This document shows, piece by piece, positions 33,560 through 42,762 of a DNA stretch of 64,000 bases (position 1 is its first letter; each line of letters opens with the position of its first letter). The DNA comes from Vibrio breoganii (GTDB lineage Bacteria; Pseudomonadota; Gammaproteobacteria; Enterobacterales; Vibrionaceae), in contig NZ_CP016178.1 of the NCBI RefSeq assembly GCF_001677275.1, forward strand, positions 1,178,001 to 1,242,000, given 5' to 3'. The position numbers and the translations under genes were made by a program. Under the pieces are notes generated by a model. That model had not been told where the DNA came from. It worked only from the letters and a program-made list of their open reading frames with translations, and did no database searches.

Positions 33560-35020
33560 TTATGCGTTCGCCAAGGCTATTTTCATTTGGCTAGCAACTT
33601 TGTCGACTTTGCCAAGCCCAACAATAACTTGAAGACCACTCTTACCCATTGGTACGACGCCAGCCGCACCTAAGGCAAGTAACGCTTTCTTATCTGCAAG
33701 TGATGAATCTTTTACTGTCAGGCGTAAGCGAGTAATACAGTTATCGACTTCAACAATATTGTCTCTGCCACCAATCGCTTCTATGTAGCTCACCGTTAAA
33801 CCTTCGATACTTTGTTCTTTTACTTCTTCTTCATCATCTTCACCACGACCCGGTGTTTTTAGGTTGAACTTGATGATAGCGAATCTAAAAATAGAGTAAT
33901 AAAGCACAAAGAACACGATGCCTTGCAGTATTAACATGTACCACTGCGTCGCAAGTGGGTTCTGACTTGAAAGTACAAAGTCTACAAAGCCTGCCGAGAA
34001 ACCAAACCCAGCCATCCATTGCATACTTGCAGCAATGAACAGTGATAGACCCGTTAGAACCGCATGAATCAGGTAAAGCACTGGCGCTAAGAACATAAAG
34101 CTGAACTCTAGAGGTTCTGTGATGCCGGTAAAGAATGATGCCATTGCCGCAGCCAGCATGATCGAGAACGTCTTGTTCTTATTTTTAGCATCAGCGCAGT
34201 GATACATTGCCAACGCTGCAGCTGGAAGACCAAACATCATGATAGGGAAGAAGCCGGCTTGATACATGCCCGTTGTGCCAGGGATACCTGTGCCATTGGC
34301 AATCGACTGAGCACCACCCAGGAAGTTTGGAATATCGTTGATACCCACCACATCAAACCAGAACACAGGATACAATGCGTGGTGCATACCCACAGTTAGC
34401 ATTAATCGGTTAAAGAAGCCAAACAAGCCTGCCCCAACCGCACCTAGCGACTGTAGCTTAGTACCAAAGATGATCAGTGAATCGTAAACTACCGGCCATA
34501 GATACATCAAAACAAACGCCATTACCATGCCAGCAATAGAAGTCAGGATAGGCACAAGGCGCTTTCCGCTAAAGAAGGCTAACGCTTTTGGCAGTTCAAC
34601 CGTTGAGTAGCGGTTATAAATTTCCGCTGAAATGATACCGAGCAAGATACCCACAAATTGGTTGTTGATCTTACCAAAGGCAGCAGGCACTTCCTCAATT
34701 GGCACGCTGAGCAACTGGGCAACACTACCAGGCTCTAGCAAGGTCGTTAAAACAAGAAAACAGATGAAACCGGAAAGTGCAGCTGACCCGTTCTTGTCTT
34801 TACTGAGACCGAAGGCAACGCCCATTGCGAAAAGCACTGCCATATTGTCGATGATGGCAGCACCCGACTTAATCAAGAATGCAGCCAGAACGCTGTCTGC
34901 TCCCCAACCGGTTGGATCAAGCCAATATCCAATACCCATTAAGATAGCAGCCGCAGGCAAGGTGGCGACAGGCACCATCAATGCTTTACCTACTTTCTGC
35001 ATGTAACCGAGAATATTCAT
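33560..35020 (-). CDS. nagE: N-acetylglucosamine-type PTS transporter subunit IICB
   Basis: The 486-residue protein joins a membrane IIC domain (MQKVGKALMVPVATLPAAAIL start; GMHHALYPVFW; FFTGITEPLEFSFMFLAPVLY) to a C-terminal IIB domain with the phosphorylated Cys428 in DNCITRLRL. There is no IIA domain, so phosphate must come from another IIA-Glc-type protein. The sequence fits Vibrio NagE; glucose is the main alternative. It is divergent from a LysR-type gene. Confidence 0.87.
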   Translation of the reverse strand: MNILGYMQKVGKALMVPVATLPAAAILMGIGYWLDPTGWGADSVLAAFLIKSGAAIIDNMAVLFAMGVAFGLSKDKNGSAALSGFICFLVLTTLLEPGSVAQLLSVPIEEVPAAFGKINNQFVGILLGIISAEIYNRYSTVELPKALAFFSGKRLVPILTSIAGMVMAFVLMYLWPVVYDSLIIFGTKLQSLGAVGAGLFGFFNRLMLTVGMHHALYPVFWFDVVGINDIPNFLGGAQSIANGTGIPGTTGMYQAGFFPIMMFGLPAAALAMYHCADAKNKNKTFSIMLAAAMASFFTGITEPLEFSFMFLAPVLYLIHAVLTGLSLFIAASMQWMAGFGFSAGFVDFVLSSQNPLATQWYMLILQGIVFFVLYYSIFRFAIIKFNLKTPGRGEDDEEEVKEQSIEGLTVSYIEAIGGRDNIVEVDNCITRLRLTVKDSSLADKKALLALGAAGVVPMGKSGLQVIVGLGKVDKVASQMKIALANA

Positions 35021-35221
35021 TTTGTAGACCTTACGTTATAGATTAAAAAAATTTAGTTATAGTGGTATCTATATCGCCGCTTGAATCTTATTTTCTGATT
35101 GAAATTAACTTCTTTAGGCGCAATTTACTCTTTAATTTGGCTACATTTGACCTAATTTCAGCTATCCAGACAAACGAAAAAAAAGTTACTATAGATGAAA
35201 ATATTTCACCTATGAGGCGAT

Positions 35222-36106
35222 ATGGATACCAAACAGTTATTGCTAAGGAACATGCACACTTTCAATATTGCGGTGAAAAACATGAGCTTTAAGCGCACCG
35301 CTGACGAGCTGCATTTAACGCAAAGTGCGGTTAGTCATCGCATTAAAGGCCTAGAGAAAGAACTCGGTTTTAATCTGTTTGTTCGAGGCACAAGACAGCT
35401 TTCGTTGACACCTGAAGGTGAGCGCTTGTATTCCACCTTATCGCGCTCGCTTTCTAGCATTTTTAATGAAATTGACAGCATTCAGTCTTCTGATTTAACC
35501 GGAGAGTTAAGGATCTTAACCGCCCCTGGCTTTGCCAAAGAGTGGTTAGTACCAAGACTGGGACAGTTTCAGAAAGCGTTCCCACAGCTGAACTTGGTGA
35601 TGAAACTCAATGAGGAAGCGTTGGATCTGGCGACGCAAGAGTTTGATGTCGCGTTTTACTATGGCGATTATCATCAGCCAAACATATACGCTATGCCACT
35701 ATTTGAAGAGAAGTATTTGCCTGTTTGTTCCCCCCAATATGCGAAACAACATCGCCTATTAGAGCGGGGCCATGAAGGATTAAAAGAGGTGAATTTTTTG
35801 CACTCAACCCCTTCAACCGCTTGGCAGCGATGGTTAGATTCGGTCGGATGCGATATTGATTGCCTGAAGCACAGTTACCAATTTTCTCAGCAGGGTTTGG
35901 CCGTGGACGCCGCTAAGCACTCCGTTGGGGTTGCGATTGGCAGACTGCGGTTTATAACAGATGCCATTGAATCCGGAGAACTGTTAGCCCCCTTCTCTGC
36001 TATGGAGACCAAACAGCACTACGCATTACTCTGTGTAGAAGGCATGCAAGATAGACCGAAAATAGCGGCCTTTATTCAGTGGGTAAAAAGTGAGTTAGAG
36101 CAGTAG
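35222..36106 (+). CDS. LysR-family transcriptional regulator (GcvA/DsdC-like)
   Basis: The 294-residue protein has the winged helix FKRTADELHLTQSAVSHRIKGLEKELGFNLF and an effector domain (GELRILTAPGFAKEWLVPRLGQF). This subgroup includes GcvA, AmpR and DsdC. It is divergent from nagE with a 200-bp AT-rich spacer, so nagE is a possible target, though NagE is usually under NagC and no NagC box was found. Confidence 0.87.
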   Translation: MDTKQLLLRNMHTFNIAVKNMSFKRTADELHLTQSAVSHRIKGLEKELGFNLFVRGTRQLSLTPEGERLYSTLSRSLSSIFNEIDSIQSSDLTGELRILTAPGFAKEWLVPRLGQFQKAFPQLNLVMKLNEEALDLATQEFDVAFYYGDYHQPNIYAMPLFEEKYLPVCSPQYAKQHRLLERGHEGLKEVNFLHSTPSTAWQRWLDSVGCDIDCLKHSYQFSQQGLAVDAAKHSVGVAIGRLRFITDAIESGELLAPFSAMETKQHYALLCVEGMQDRPKIAAFIQWVKSELEQ

Positions 36107-36433
36107 TTTATGTTATGTGCCGTATGAGGTGTAACGCCACCTGTTGAGTCGGAAGCTTGTTTGTAGTTGGTGATTCAATTGAATAACGACTTCATAAACG
36201 TTTCGTTAGCAACAAAGCATTGAACTAGTGTGGAGGATGTTACTCATTCGAACTCCATTCTGCGCAGATACTTCACGTGGTTTTTCCTGATTTTTTCTTT
36301 ATTTTCACATAACGTTTTGATACCCAATGGGTTTAATAATGGATAACAGCAAAATAGGTAGAATAAGAATACGGGAAAGTTCTGTCTAAAGCCGATATAG
36401 CTCAGGTCAGATCCACCATCTTAAAGTTACGAC
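36107..36433. other. ~330-bp spacer upstream of higBA
   Basis: No ORF, hairpin with T-tract, or attC arms were found in this stretch. Unlike in V. cholerae, where I recall the homologous pair in the superintegron, I cannot show cassette ends here. Confidence 0.35.
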
Positions 36434-36482
36434 TACGTTAATCACGTATAGTTTTGCCATCTGTACGTTACTTACGTATACT
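36434..36482 (+). promoter_or_regulatory. higBA promoter with two palindromic operators
   Basis: Two copies of TACGT-N5-ACGTA lie at 36434-36448 and 36464-36478, 30 bp centre to centre, placing them on the same face of the helix. A promoter TTGCCA (36454-36459), 17 bp, TATACT (36477-36482) overlaps the second operator. The toxin ATG at 36489 is six bases after the -10 box. Confidence 0.8.
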
Positions 36483-36488
36483 TTGCGT

Positions 36489-36821
36489 ATGAAAAGTATA
36501 TTTGTCGAATCAACCATATTTGAAAAGTATCGCAATGAATATCTAAGTGATGATGAGTTTAGGCTTTTTCAAGCTGAGTTAATGTCTAACCCAAAACAAG
36601 GGGACGTGATTCAGGGTACAGGTGGTTTGCGAAAGATTCGAGTTGCAAGTAAAGGTAAGGGCAAGCGTGGCGGGTCTCGGGTTATCTATTACTTCCTCGA
36701 TGAAAGACGTCGTTTCTACTTACTGACAATTTATGGCAAGAATGAAATGTCCGATTTAACCGCAGACCAAAAGAAACAACTAAAGGCTTTTATGGAGGCG
36801 TGGCGTAATGAGCAATCGTGA
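36489..36821 (+). CDS. higB: HigB-type (RelE fold) toxin
   Basis: The 110-residue protein MKSIFVESTIFEKYRNEYLS with central GTGGLRKIRVASKGKGKRGG and C-terminal RRFYLLTIYGKNEMSDL matches, from memory, V. cholerae HigB2 almost residue for residue. It is a ribosome-dependent mRNA interferase. A TTG two codons upstream is in frame but lies on the promoter -10 edge, so the ATG at 36489 is preferred. Toxin precedes antitoxin, the higBA order. Confidence 0.92.
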   Translation: MKSIFVESTIFEKYRNEYLSDDEFRLFQAELMSNPKQGDVIQGTGGLRKIRVASKGKGKRGGSRVIYYFLDERRRFYLLTIYGKNEMSDLTADQKKQLKAFMEAWRNEQS

Positions 36822-37122
36822 TCTATTTGCAGAGTTAAGTTCAGCTCTTGTTGAGGCTCAAGAGCATTCCGAGGGTAAACTAACCCTTAAAACTCATCAT
36901 GTTAACAATATCAGTGAGCTAGATATTTCACCTGATGAAATCGTGAGTATTCGTGAGCAGTTTAATATGTCGCGTGGTGTGTTTGCGCGTTTGCTGCATA
37001 CATCATCTCGTACACTAGAAAACTGGGAACAAGGGCGTAGCGCACCAAATGGACAAGCGGTAACCCTTCTAAAATTGGTTCAGCGTCATCCTGAAACTCT
37101 GTCTCATATCGCTGAACTATAA
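36808..37122 (+). CDS. higA: HigA-type antitoxin (XRE helix-turn-helix)
   Basis: The 104-residue protein has a disordered-looking N-terminal toxin-binding part (LFAELSSALVEAQEHSEGKLTLKTHH) and a C-terminal Cro/C1 helix-turn-helix (IVSIREQFNMSRGVFARLLHTSSRTLENWEQG). It overlaps higB by 14 bp, so translation is coupled. As in the V. cholerae homologue it should neutralise HigB and repress the promoter through the two palindromes. Confidence 0.92.
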   Translation: MSNRDLFAELSSALVEAQEHSEGKLTLKTHHVNNISELDISPDEIVSIREQFNMSRGVFARLLHTSSRTLENWEQGRSAPNGQAVTLLKLVQRHPETLSHIAEL

Positions 37123-37236
37123 GCGCTTAAGGATTTAAGATACTGTTTCTAATCTGATAGAAACGGTTTAGCTCAGTAGTCGTAAATCGTTTATGTACAA
37201 AAACGTATTTCATAATCACATAACTAATGACATAAA

Positions 37237-37260
37237 AAAGACCTGAATAATCAGGTCTTT
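37237..37260. terminator. Bidirectional terminator between higA and the DUF1254 gene
   Basis: AAAGACCTGA, ATAA, TCAGGTCTTT: a 10-bp perfect stem, with T-rich ends on both strands. Confidence 0.85.
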
Positions 37261-37283
37261 ACACTAAGAGTTTTGAGTCATTA

Positions 37284-38327
37284 CTACTTTACTAGAGTGA
37301 TGCCCTTGCTCGGGTCAATGTCCTTGTACAGGAACTCTCTCGTTGGTGCATAGTGACGCACTAGCACGTTCCATTCTTGACCCTCTTGTAAGCCATCTAA
37401 CGGAATATTGTTAGCTCCGTATTTCTCTTCATCACACCCAAAGTATACAGTGTATGTACCATCTGCATTTGGCTGAGCTACACCACTGTTGGTGCTTGCA
37501 TCATCATTGAACATGAAGCCATCTTCGTTGTAGACGGTGAATGACCAGAAGCCTTTGTTTTTTGGGTCTTCAAATGTCACTGAGTGACACTGCGTTGACT
37601 CAAAGTTAGGCGAGTATTGATAGATGTTATCTTTAAACGTCGCCCCACCCCATCCGTAAGCTGCACCTTGGATGCGCTTTTCTGCAGTTGTGTACTCTCC
37701 TGTACCGAACATCTTCTCAGAGTCAGCAACACCTTCTACAGCAATTTCAGTCAAAATTTCTTTCTTCACTGGCTCAAGTTTTGCTGCAAGCGTTGGCAAG
37801 TCGTAGCCACCAAAGATTGGGTAGTCATCTTTTGAGCCCGCTTTGATCACTAACTGATCTTGCAGCTTATTAAGCTCTGCAATTTCTTGTTTATCATGAA
37901 GGTTTGGAAGGTAAGTACGAACAATCACGAACATGAATTTTGTCGAGTTTGGCACTTCTAGCGTTTCATTACCCTTGGTGTAAACCATGTCATAAGTTTG
38001 GTGGTTTTCATCAGTAAACTGCACCATTACAAAACGGTCACCAAAGTCAGGTAGCGTCACTGTCGCGCCTTTTTCCGTATCAACTACTGCAGTAGAGTAG
38101 ATAGTGTCACGGTTCATGCGCACGATTGGCTGTTCTTCAGTCAATGGTGGCGTACGGAAGTGTCTCCAGCTATTTACGCCATCTGTTGCTTTTGCTTCAG
38201 TTACTGCAAAGTACTTAGAAGTTTCAGCTTGAATATAGTTGTCTCGATTAACATTCACTTCAGCAGAGGCCATATTTGACATGCCTAGGATACTTATCGC
38301 GATTGGTGCTAGTAGAAATTTTTTCAT
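37284..38327 (-). CDS. Exported DUF1254/DUF1214 protein
   Basis: The 347-residue protein has a signal peptide (cut after SMASA-type sequence near residue 22), an N-terminal DUF1254 domain (PIVRMNRDTIYSTAVVD, FVMVQFTDENHQTYDMVYTKG) and a C-terminal DUF1214 domain (GFWSFTVYNEDGFMFNDD, YTVYFGCDEE). It would be periplasmic. The family is widespread without a settled biochemical role. It stands alone, with its own terminator. Confidence 0.85.
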   Translation of the reverse strand: MKKFLLAPIAISILGMSNMASAEVNVNRDNYIQAETSKYFAVTEAKATDGVNSWRHFRTPPLTEEQPIVRMNRDTIYSTAVVDTEKGATVTLPDFGDRFVMVQFTDENHQTYDMVYTKGNETLEVPNSTKFMFVIVRTYLPNLHDKQEIAELNKLQDQLVIKAGSKDDYPIFGGYDLPTLAAKLEPVKKEILTEIAVEGVADSEKMFGTGEYTTAEKRIQGAAYGWGGATFKDNIYQYSPNFESTQCHSVTFEDPKNKGFWSFTVYNEDGFMFNDDASTNSGVAQPNADGTYTVYFGCDEEKYGANNIPLDGLQEGQEWNVLVRHYAPTREFLYKDIDPSKGITLVK

Positions 38328-38590
38328 CTATTCAATACCTCAATTCTTTCTAAGTAAAATGCAACCACTGTATAAAAACGGTTGATTCAAATTTTATGCT
38401 TATCAATGAATTACAATCATTGTCTCAGCAAGTACGAAAGAGTTTATGGTGTACTGAGGGGAATCACAAATTCCCATTTACAATATCAATAATAAATGAA
38501 ATGCATATCATGGCATTCTTGATATATATTTTACGCATACCGAGATGGTAACAAGATCCTAGAACCCAGGGCCCAGGATCTCGACTTTAT

Positions 38591-39835
38591 CTACGCCCTA
38601 CGCTTTTTGAACGTATGCCATCCAGCACTTAAAATGGTTTTGATCACCACTCCAAGCGCACTTAATTTAGGGTCGGTATTTTTGCCATCAGCAATACGCC
38701 ACATTTGGTGCTCGTACCATACCAATCCAACCATCGCCATTTTATCGAGCGCAGGCTTACCCGTAGTAGGAACGGTCAAAGGCATTCCATAGTGAGGGTC
38801 TTCGATTAGCTTGTTGGGAAAATCAGGGTCTACAGCCATGGTTCGAGCAATACCAATAAAGTCAGTGGCCGATGTATTCAATGCTTCATTCATTGCTGGC
38901 GCCGTTCTAAAGCCCCCCGTCACAACCAGCGGCGTGCTCACCAAGTCTCTCACCTTAACCATATAATCCATAAAATAGGCTTCACGTTTTATGGTGCTGG
39001 CTTTCACGGGCTCACTTTTCTTCTTAGAACCCATCATAGACGGGCTTTCATAAGTACCACCGGAGATCTCGATAAGGTCGATACCATTTTCACTTAAAGC
39101 CTGCACCACCTGCATCGACTCTTCTTCTGTAAAGCCGCCTTTCATAAAGTCAGCGCTATTGAGCTTGATCCCTACAGGGAAATCATCGCCAACCTCTTTA
39201 CGTATGGCGCGATACACTTCTAGTACAAATCGAAGTCGATTTTCTAATGAACCACCCCATTGATCATCTCGCTGATTGTGGCGTGATGATAGAAACTGAC
39301 TTACTAGATAACCATGAGCGCCATGGATTTGCACTCCAGTAAAACCCGCACGCTTTGCAAGCTTGGCACTAGTGACAAACTTATTAATAATCTCAAAGAT
39401 TTCCGCTTCAGTTAATGCGCGCGGAGTATTAAAGCCTTTCTCCAAACCACTACCCAATGAAATAGCAGAAGGCGCTACCGGCTTATCACAAAGAAACTTG
39501 GGAATTTGCTTGCCTGGGTGGTTGAGTTGCATCCATATCTGCGAGCCATTTTGCTTTCCAGCACTCGCCCACTCAGTAAATAGCGACAAGTCGCTTTGCT
39601 CATCAAGAACCACATTCTTAGGTTCACCAAGGGCACTTCGATCCACCATGACATTGCCCGTAATGGATAGACCAATCCCGCCTTTAGCCCAGCGTAGGTA
39701 TAGGGTTGCTATACCCGAGGTCGGGTTATGCTGCTTATCTCCAAGCTGCTCACTCATCGCTGATTTAAACAGACGATTCTTAATGACTTGGCCATTGGTA
39801 AGGGTGAAAGGTTTACTGAGATCGATTGAATTCAT
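38591..39835 (-). CDS. NADH:flavin oxidoreductase (old yellow enzyme family)
   Basis: The 414-residue TIM-barrel flavoprotein has GQVIKNRLFKSAMSE, WMQLNHPGKQ, GVQIHGAHGYLVSQFLSSRHNQRDDQWGG split over strands 4-6, LIEISGGTYE and PLVVTGGFRT with phosphate-binding residues. Such enzymes reduce alpha,beta-unsaturated carbonyls or nitro compounds using FMN. No 4Fe-4S domain is present. Monocistronic; a hairpin (GATCCT with AGGATC) lies near its stop at about 38552-38580. Confidence 0.88.
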   Translation of the reverse strand: MNSIDLSKPFTLTNGQVIKNRLFKSAMSEQLGDKQHNPTSGIATLYLRWAKGGIGLSITGNVMVDRSALGEPKNVVLDEQSDLSLFTEWASAGKQNGSQIWMQLNHPGKQIPKFLCDKPVAPSAISLGSGLEKGFNTPRALTEAEIFEIINKFVTSAKLAKRAGFTGVQIHGAHGYLVSQFLSSRHNQRDDQWGGSLENRLRFVLEVYRAIRKEVGDDFPVGIKLNSADFMKGGFTEEESMQVVQALSENGIDLIEISGGTYESPSMMGSKKKSEPVKASTIKREAYFMDYMVKVRDLVSTPLVVTGGFRTAPAMNEALNTSATDFIGIARTMAVDPDFPNKLIEDPHYGMPLTVPTTGKPALDKMAMVGLVWYEHQMWRIADGKNTDPKLSALGVVIKTILSAGWHTFKKRRA

Positions 39836-39998
39836 GCTTGCTCTAACAATTAGATAATCTTGGTATGATGCGTGCAGTATGCTCTATTTTGTACATACTT
39901 CCGAGCATAATAAGCAATGTTTGAGCTTGTTGGATAAGTAGGTAAGAAGAGGCTAATAAGTGTTTGCGACGATCAAATTTGATGTCTTAGATAAGAAA

Positions 39999-40021
39999 AG
40001 TCAGCGAAGGTTTCGCTGACT
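39999..40021 (-). terminator. Terminator downstream of the DUF3622 gene
   Basis: AGTCAGCGAA, GGT, TTCGCTGACT; on the minus strand it is followed by TTTTCTTA. It lies 33 bp past the stop. Confidence 0.75.
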
Positions 40022-40054
40022 CGATAGCTGAAGCTTGTTATGTTAGAGCGATGC

Positions 40055-40285
40055 TTAATCTTCTGATTTACGATCAGCGGCTTTACGTTTGTTACGCTCT
40101 ACTTGGGTTTTAACGAAACCCTCTAGCTCTTTCTCGCCCCAAGCTTGTGCTTGTGCTTCAGTTTCGAAGCCCATTTCTCTCTTAGAAACAGTTGTTCTGC
40201 GAGATGTCACTTGGCGAACAATCTCGGCACACCAGCCATTACGCTTTTCAATAGTGCGTACCGTGAATTTTTTACTATCAGACAT
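40055..40285 (-). CDS. DUF3622 small protein
   Basis: The 76-residue basic protein MSDSKKFTVRTIEKRNGWCA with SRRTTVSKREMGFETEAQAQAWGE fits DUF3622, a small family common in Vibrio and relatives without known function. The start at 40285, with AGAGAATT upstream, fits the family; the open frame extends to 40384 but the added residues look like chance. Confidence 0.78.
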   Translation of the reverse strand: MSDSKKFTVRTIEKRNGWCAEIVRQVTSRRTTVSKREMGFETEAQAQAWGEKELEGFVKTQVERNKRKAADRKSED

Positions 40286-40611
40286 ATGTAATTCTCTAAA
40301 AATCTTTTCATTACTTGGGTTAAAAAGCTCTTCCCAAGCGTATTGCCAACACAAGCTAGCTTGGTTGAACACTATAGATGGCATTTATAGATAATACCAT
40401 CTATTGGAAGGGCGCCATTAAAACATAGAAGCCTGCTTTAATGTATTTATTTATCGGGTTAACTATTCGCCAATCTGGAAGATTCGCCAGAACTCTAAAG
40501 CGAAAATACATTAATGAAATGAATTCGATACATTTCTTTCACTATTTGCTACTAAAGTCGGGTCGGCAGTAACCAAAAACCATGCGTGTAAAATTGCATA
40601 GTTACGAGTTG

Positions 40612-40625
40612 CGCAAACGTTTGCG
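40612..40625. promoter_or_regulatory. PurR box over the nucleosidase promoter
   Basis: CGCAAACGTTTGCG is a perfect 14-bp palindrome identical to the core of the PurR consensus. It overlaps a plausible promoter (TTGCGC at 40609-40614, 17 bp, TAGATT at 40632-40637), so bound repressor would block RNA polymerase. The start codon at 40681 follows 44 bp after that -10 box. Confidence 0.85.
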
Positions 40626-40680
40626 TCATGATAGATTCCGCGCCATTAATCACCTGATATTGATATCACTTAGAGGCAGT

Positions 40681-41556
40681 ATGTTTAAATTGATAAAACA
40701 AGCATTGATTGTAATGGCAACGTTAACGATTATTCCTGTGGCAAACGCAAGCGAAATGAAAAGCGTCAGCGTTGAATCTCACGCAGCGCCAATGCAACCG
40801 ATCATGATTCAAGGCCCAATGCCTATTGAAGCTGAGTACTTTGCATCACTACTGACTGATGTGAGAATGGAGCAAGCAGGTAATGCTAAGTTTTACATAG
40901 GCAATTTGAATGGCTATCCCATTGTTGTTGCTCAAACGAGTAAAGGTCTAGAAAACACGGCAGCAGCAACAGCTGTCGGTATCGAACGCTACAGACCACG
41001 CGCTATTATCAGCCAAGGAACATCAGGCGGTCACGATCCTTCTTTACAAGTGGGTGATATCGTACTTGGTAAGCGCTCAGTAAACTCTAATAACTTCAAA
41101 ACACCTAAGCTTGCGGCTGGCGAAGGTTCTGACTCTATGAACTGGATCCCTATGGATATCATGGCTTCAGAAGAAAGCGCCGGTGAAGGTGATGCAGCGG
41201 TAGACGCTGAGAAGATTCGCTACTACATGGGTAACAGCGAGCTACTTGCTTCTGCACATGCCGTTAAAAGCACTTACACTCGCGGAAAAGTCGTCGAAGG
41301 CACAATTGGTAGCGGTAACTTCTGGAACAATGAAATTGACCGCATGACATGGCTACACACCAACTTCGGCACAAGCGTTGAAGAAATGGAAACGTCATCT
41401 GCAGCAATGATTGCTGATGCCTACGGCATTCCATTCCTTGGCGTTCGCGTTCTATCAAACAACTTAACCAACAATGGTAAATACGATCCTTCAACAGCGG
41501 CTGATTGCCAGAAGTTTGTTAAAGAGATCATTCTTCACTACATCTCAACGTTGTAA
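40681..41556 (+). CDS. Exported purine nucleosidase-like protein (phosphorylase superfamily)
   Basis: The 291-residue protein has a signal peptide (LIVMATLTIIPVANASE) and then an MTA/SAH-nucleosidase-like fold: VVAQTSKGLENTAAATAVGIERYRPRAIISQGTSGGHDPSLQVGDIVLG, VEEMETSSAAMIADAYGIPFLGVRVLSNN, each with the family's base- and ribose-binding residues (the METSSAA segment matches MExxA). A periplasmic location suggests scavenging of extracellular nucleosides. The PurR box upstream independently ties it to purine metabolism. A longer in-frame start at 40582 lies before the promoter and is rejected. Confidence 0.86.
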   Translation: MFKLIKQALIVMATLTIIPVANASEMKSVSVESHAAPMQPIMIQGPMPIEAEYFASLLTDVRMEQAGNAKFYIGNLNGYPIVVAQTSKGLENTAAATAVGIERYRPRAIISQGTSGGHDPSLQVGDIVLGKRSVNSNNFKTPKLAAGEGSDSMNWIPMDIMASEESAGEGDAAVDAEKIRYYMGNSELLASAHAVKSTYTRGKVVEGTIGSGNFWNNEIDRMTWLHTNFGTSVEEMETSSAAMIADAYGIPFLGVRVLSNNLTNNGKYDPSTAADCQKFVKEIILHYISTL

Positions 41557-41575
41557 GTCGACAGAAGAAATGACC

Positions 41576-41605
41576 AACACCTCGCACTATACGGGGTGTT
41601 TTTTT
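41576..41605 (+). terminator. Terminator of the nucleosidase gene
   Basis: AACACC and GGTGTT stem followed by TTTTTT, 19 bp past the stop. The next 275 bp up to 41881 contain no feature I can support. Confidence 0.75.
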
Positions 41606-41881
41606 ATGTGCGATGTGGTCCCCATCAGTACTGTCTATTCAATGAAGAAGCTCAATAACCACTTACCCAGTTTGATATAATGACGTTATTCTCTTCTTGA
41701 TGGCCTTCCTATAGTCTCTAAACATGCCTATTTGTATCAGGTTGGTCTATTTATAGAGACTGCAAGGTTTAACAGAATATCTTCTATTGCAATGCCATTG
41801 GTTTACCGACAAAGTAGTGGCCAGTTGATCTCATCTATTGAGACTTAAACCGTCCTACATCTATCACATCAGGTCTCTTAA

Positions 41882-42649
41882 ATGTCTAAATCAGACTCTT
41901 CTACAACCAATGCAATTATTGATAACTTTGTAGCGCCAAAGTGTCTGGCTAGGCTAGAGATACTGTATCAAGATGATGACATTTTATTGATTAACAAGCC
42001 GAGTGGTTTGTTAAGTTTATCAGGCAAAAATCCGCTCAATTGGGATTCGGTGCACTACCGTTTAGTTAACGGTCAAGACGCTACTGAAGTAGAAAAAGCA
42101 ACACCTGCATTTGTGAATGCAAAACTGCCTCATCGACTAGATCTGGGGACTTCTGGTGTTATGGTGGTAGGGCTTAATCCTGCGGCATCAAAGAGCCTTA
42201 ATCAGCAGTTTCAGGCACGTACAGTGCAAAAACGATACCTAGCCATGTTAAATGGATGGGTTGAAGCCGATAGCGGCCAAATATCAGCCCCTATTGCTAA
42301 AGATAAGACACTGTTTCCCCGTGTAAAGATTTGCCACGATACGGGCAAAAGCGCCATTAGTGACTATCAGGTCATGGGTCGCTTGGCTAACCCTCCTAGA
42401 ACGCTGGTGCAATACACCCCTGTTACGGGCCGCACCCACCAACTGCGTATTCATAGCCTTGAGTTCGGCCACCCTATAATGGGCTGTGACCTTTACAACA
42501 GCGCAGATCTAAACAGTAGCCATGACCAACAAAGCAAGCCTAAAGCAGAAGAGTTCTCTCAACGCTTAATGCTGCACGCCAGCGACATTTACTTCACTCA
42601 CCCCACCACTGGTGAGGCTATGCATGGACATAGTCCAAATCCGTTTTAA
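41882..42649 (+). CDS. RluA-family pseudouridine synthase
   Basis: The 255-residue protein has the RluA catalytic motif PHRLDLGTSGVMVVGLN with the essential Asp, the N-terminal ILYQDDDILLINKPSGLLS, and TPVTGRTHQLRIHSLEFGHPIMGCDLY. It converts uridine to pseudouridine in rRNA or tRNA. No S4 domain is present at the N-terminus, as in RluA itself. The RNA target (23S rRNA, tRNA or both) is not decided. Confidence 0.9.
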   Translation: MSKSDSSTTNAIIDNFVAPKCLARLEILYQDDDILLINKPSGLLSLSGKNPLNWDSVHYRLVNGQDATEVEKATPAFVNAKLPHRLDLGTSGVMVVGLNPAASKSLNQQFQARTVQKRYLAMLNGWVEADSGQISAPIAKDKTLFPRVKICHDTGKSAISDYQVMGRLANPPRTLVQYTPVTGRTHQLRIHSLEFGHPIMGCDLYNSADLNSSHDQQSKPKAEEFSQRLMLHASDIYFTHPTTGEAMHGHSPNPF

Positions 42650-42762
42650 GCTATAGCCGGCACACTAATTCCTTGATTCGGGGTTATATTAAATTTAATA
42701 AAGAAAAACCGACTACCAATAAGTTAGGTAAATTTGTGTCATGTGACCCCTTTACAATGGAA

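Noticed and set aside
39363..39857. Plus-strand 164-codon ORF
   Set aside because: Antisense to the old yellow enzyme gene, whose family motifs are clear; no coding signature in this frame.
40582..40680. N-terminal extension of the nucleosidase
   Set aside because: It lies on the promoter and PurR box and would precede the signal peptide with 33 unrelated residues.
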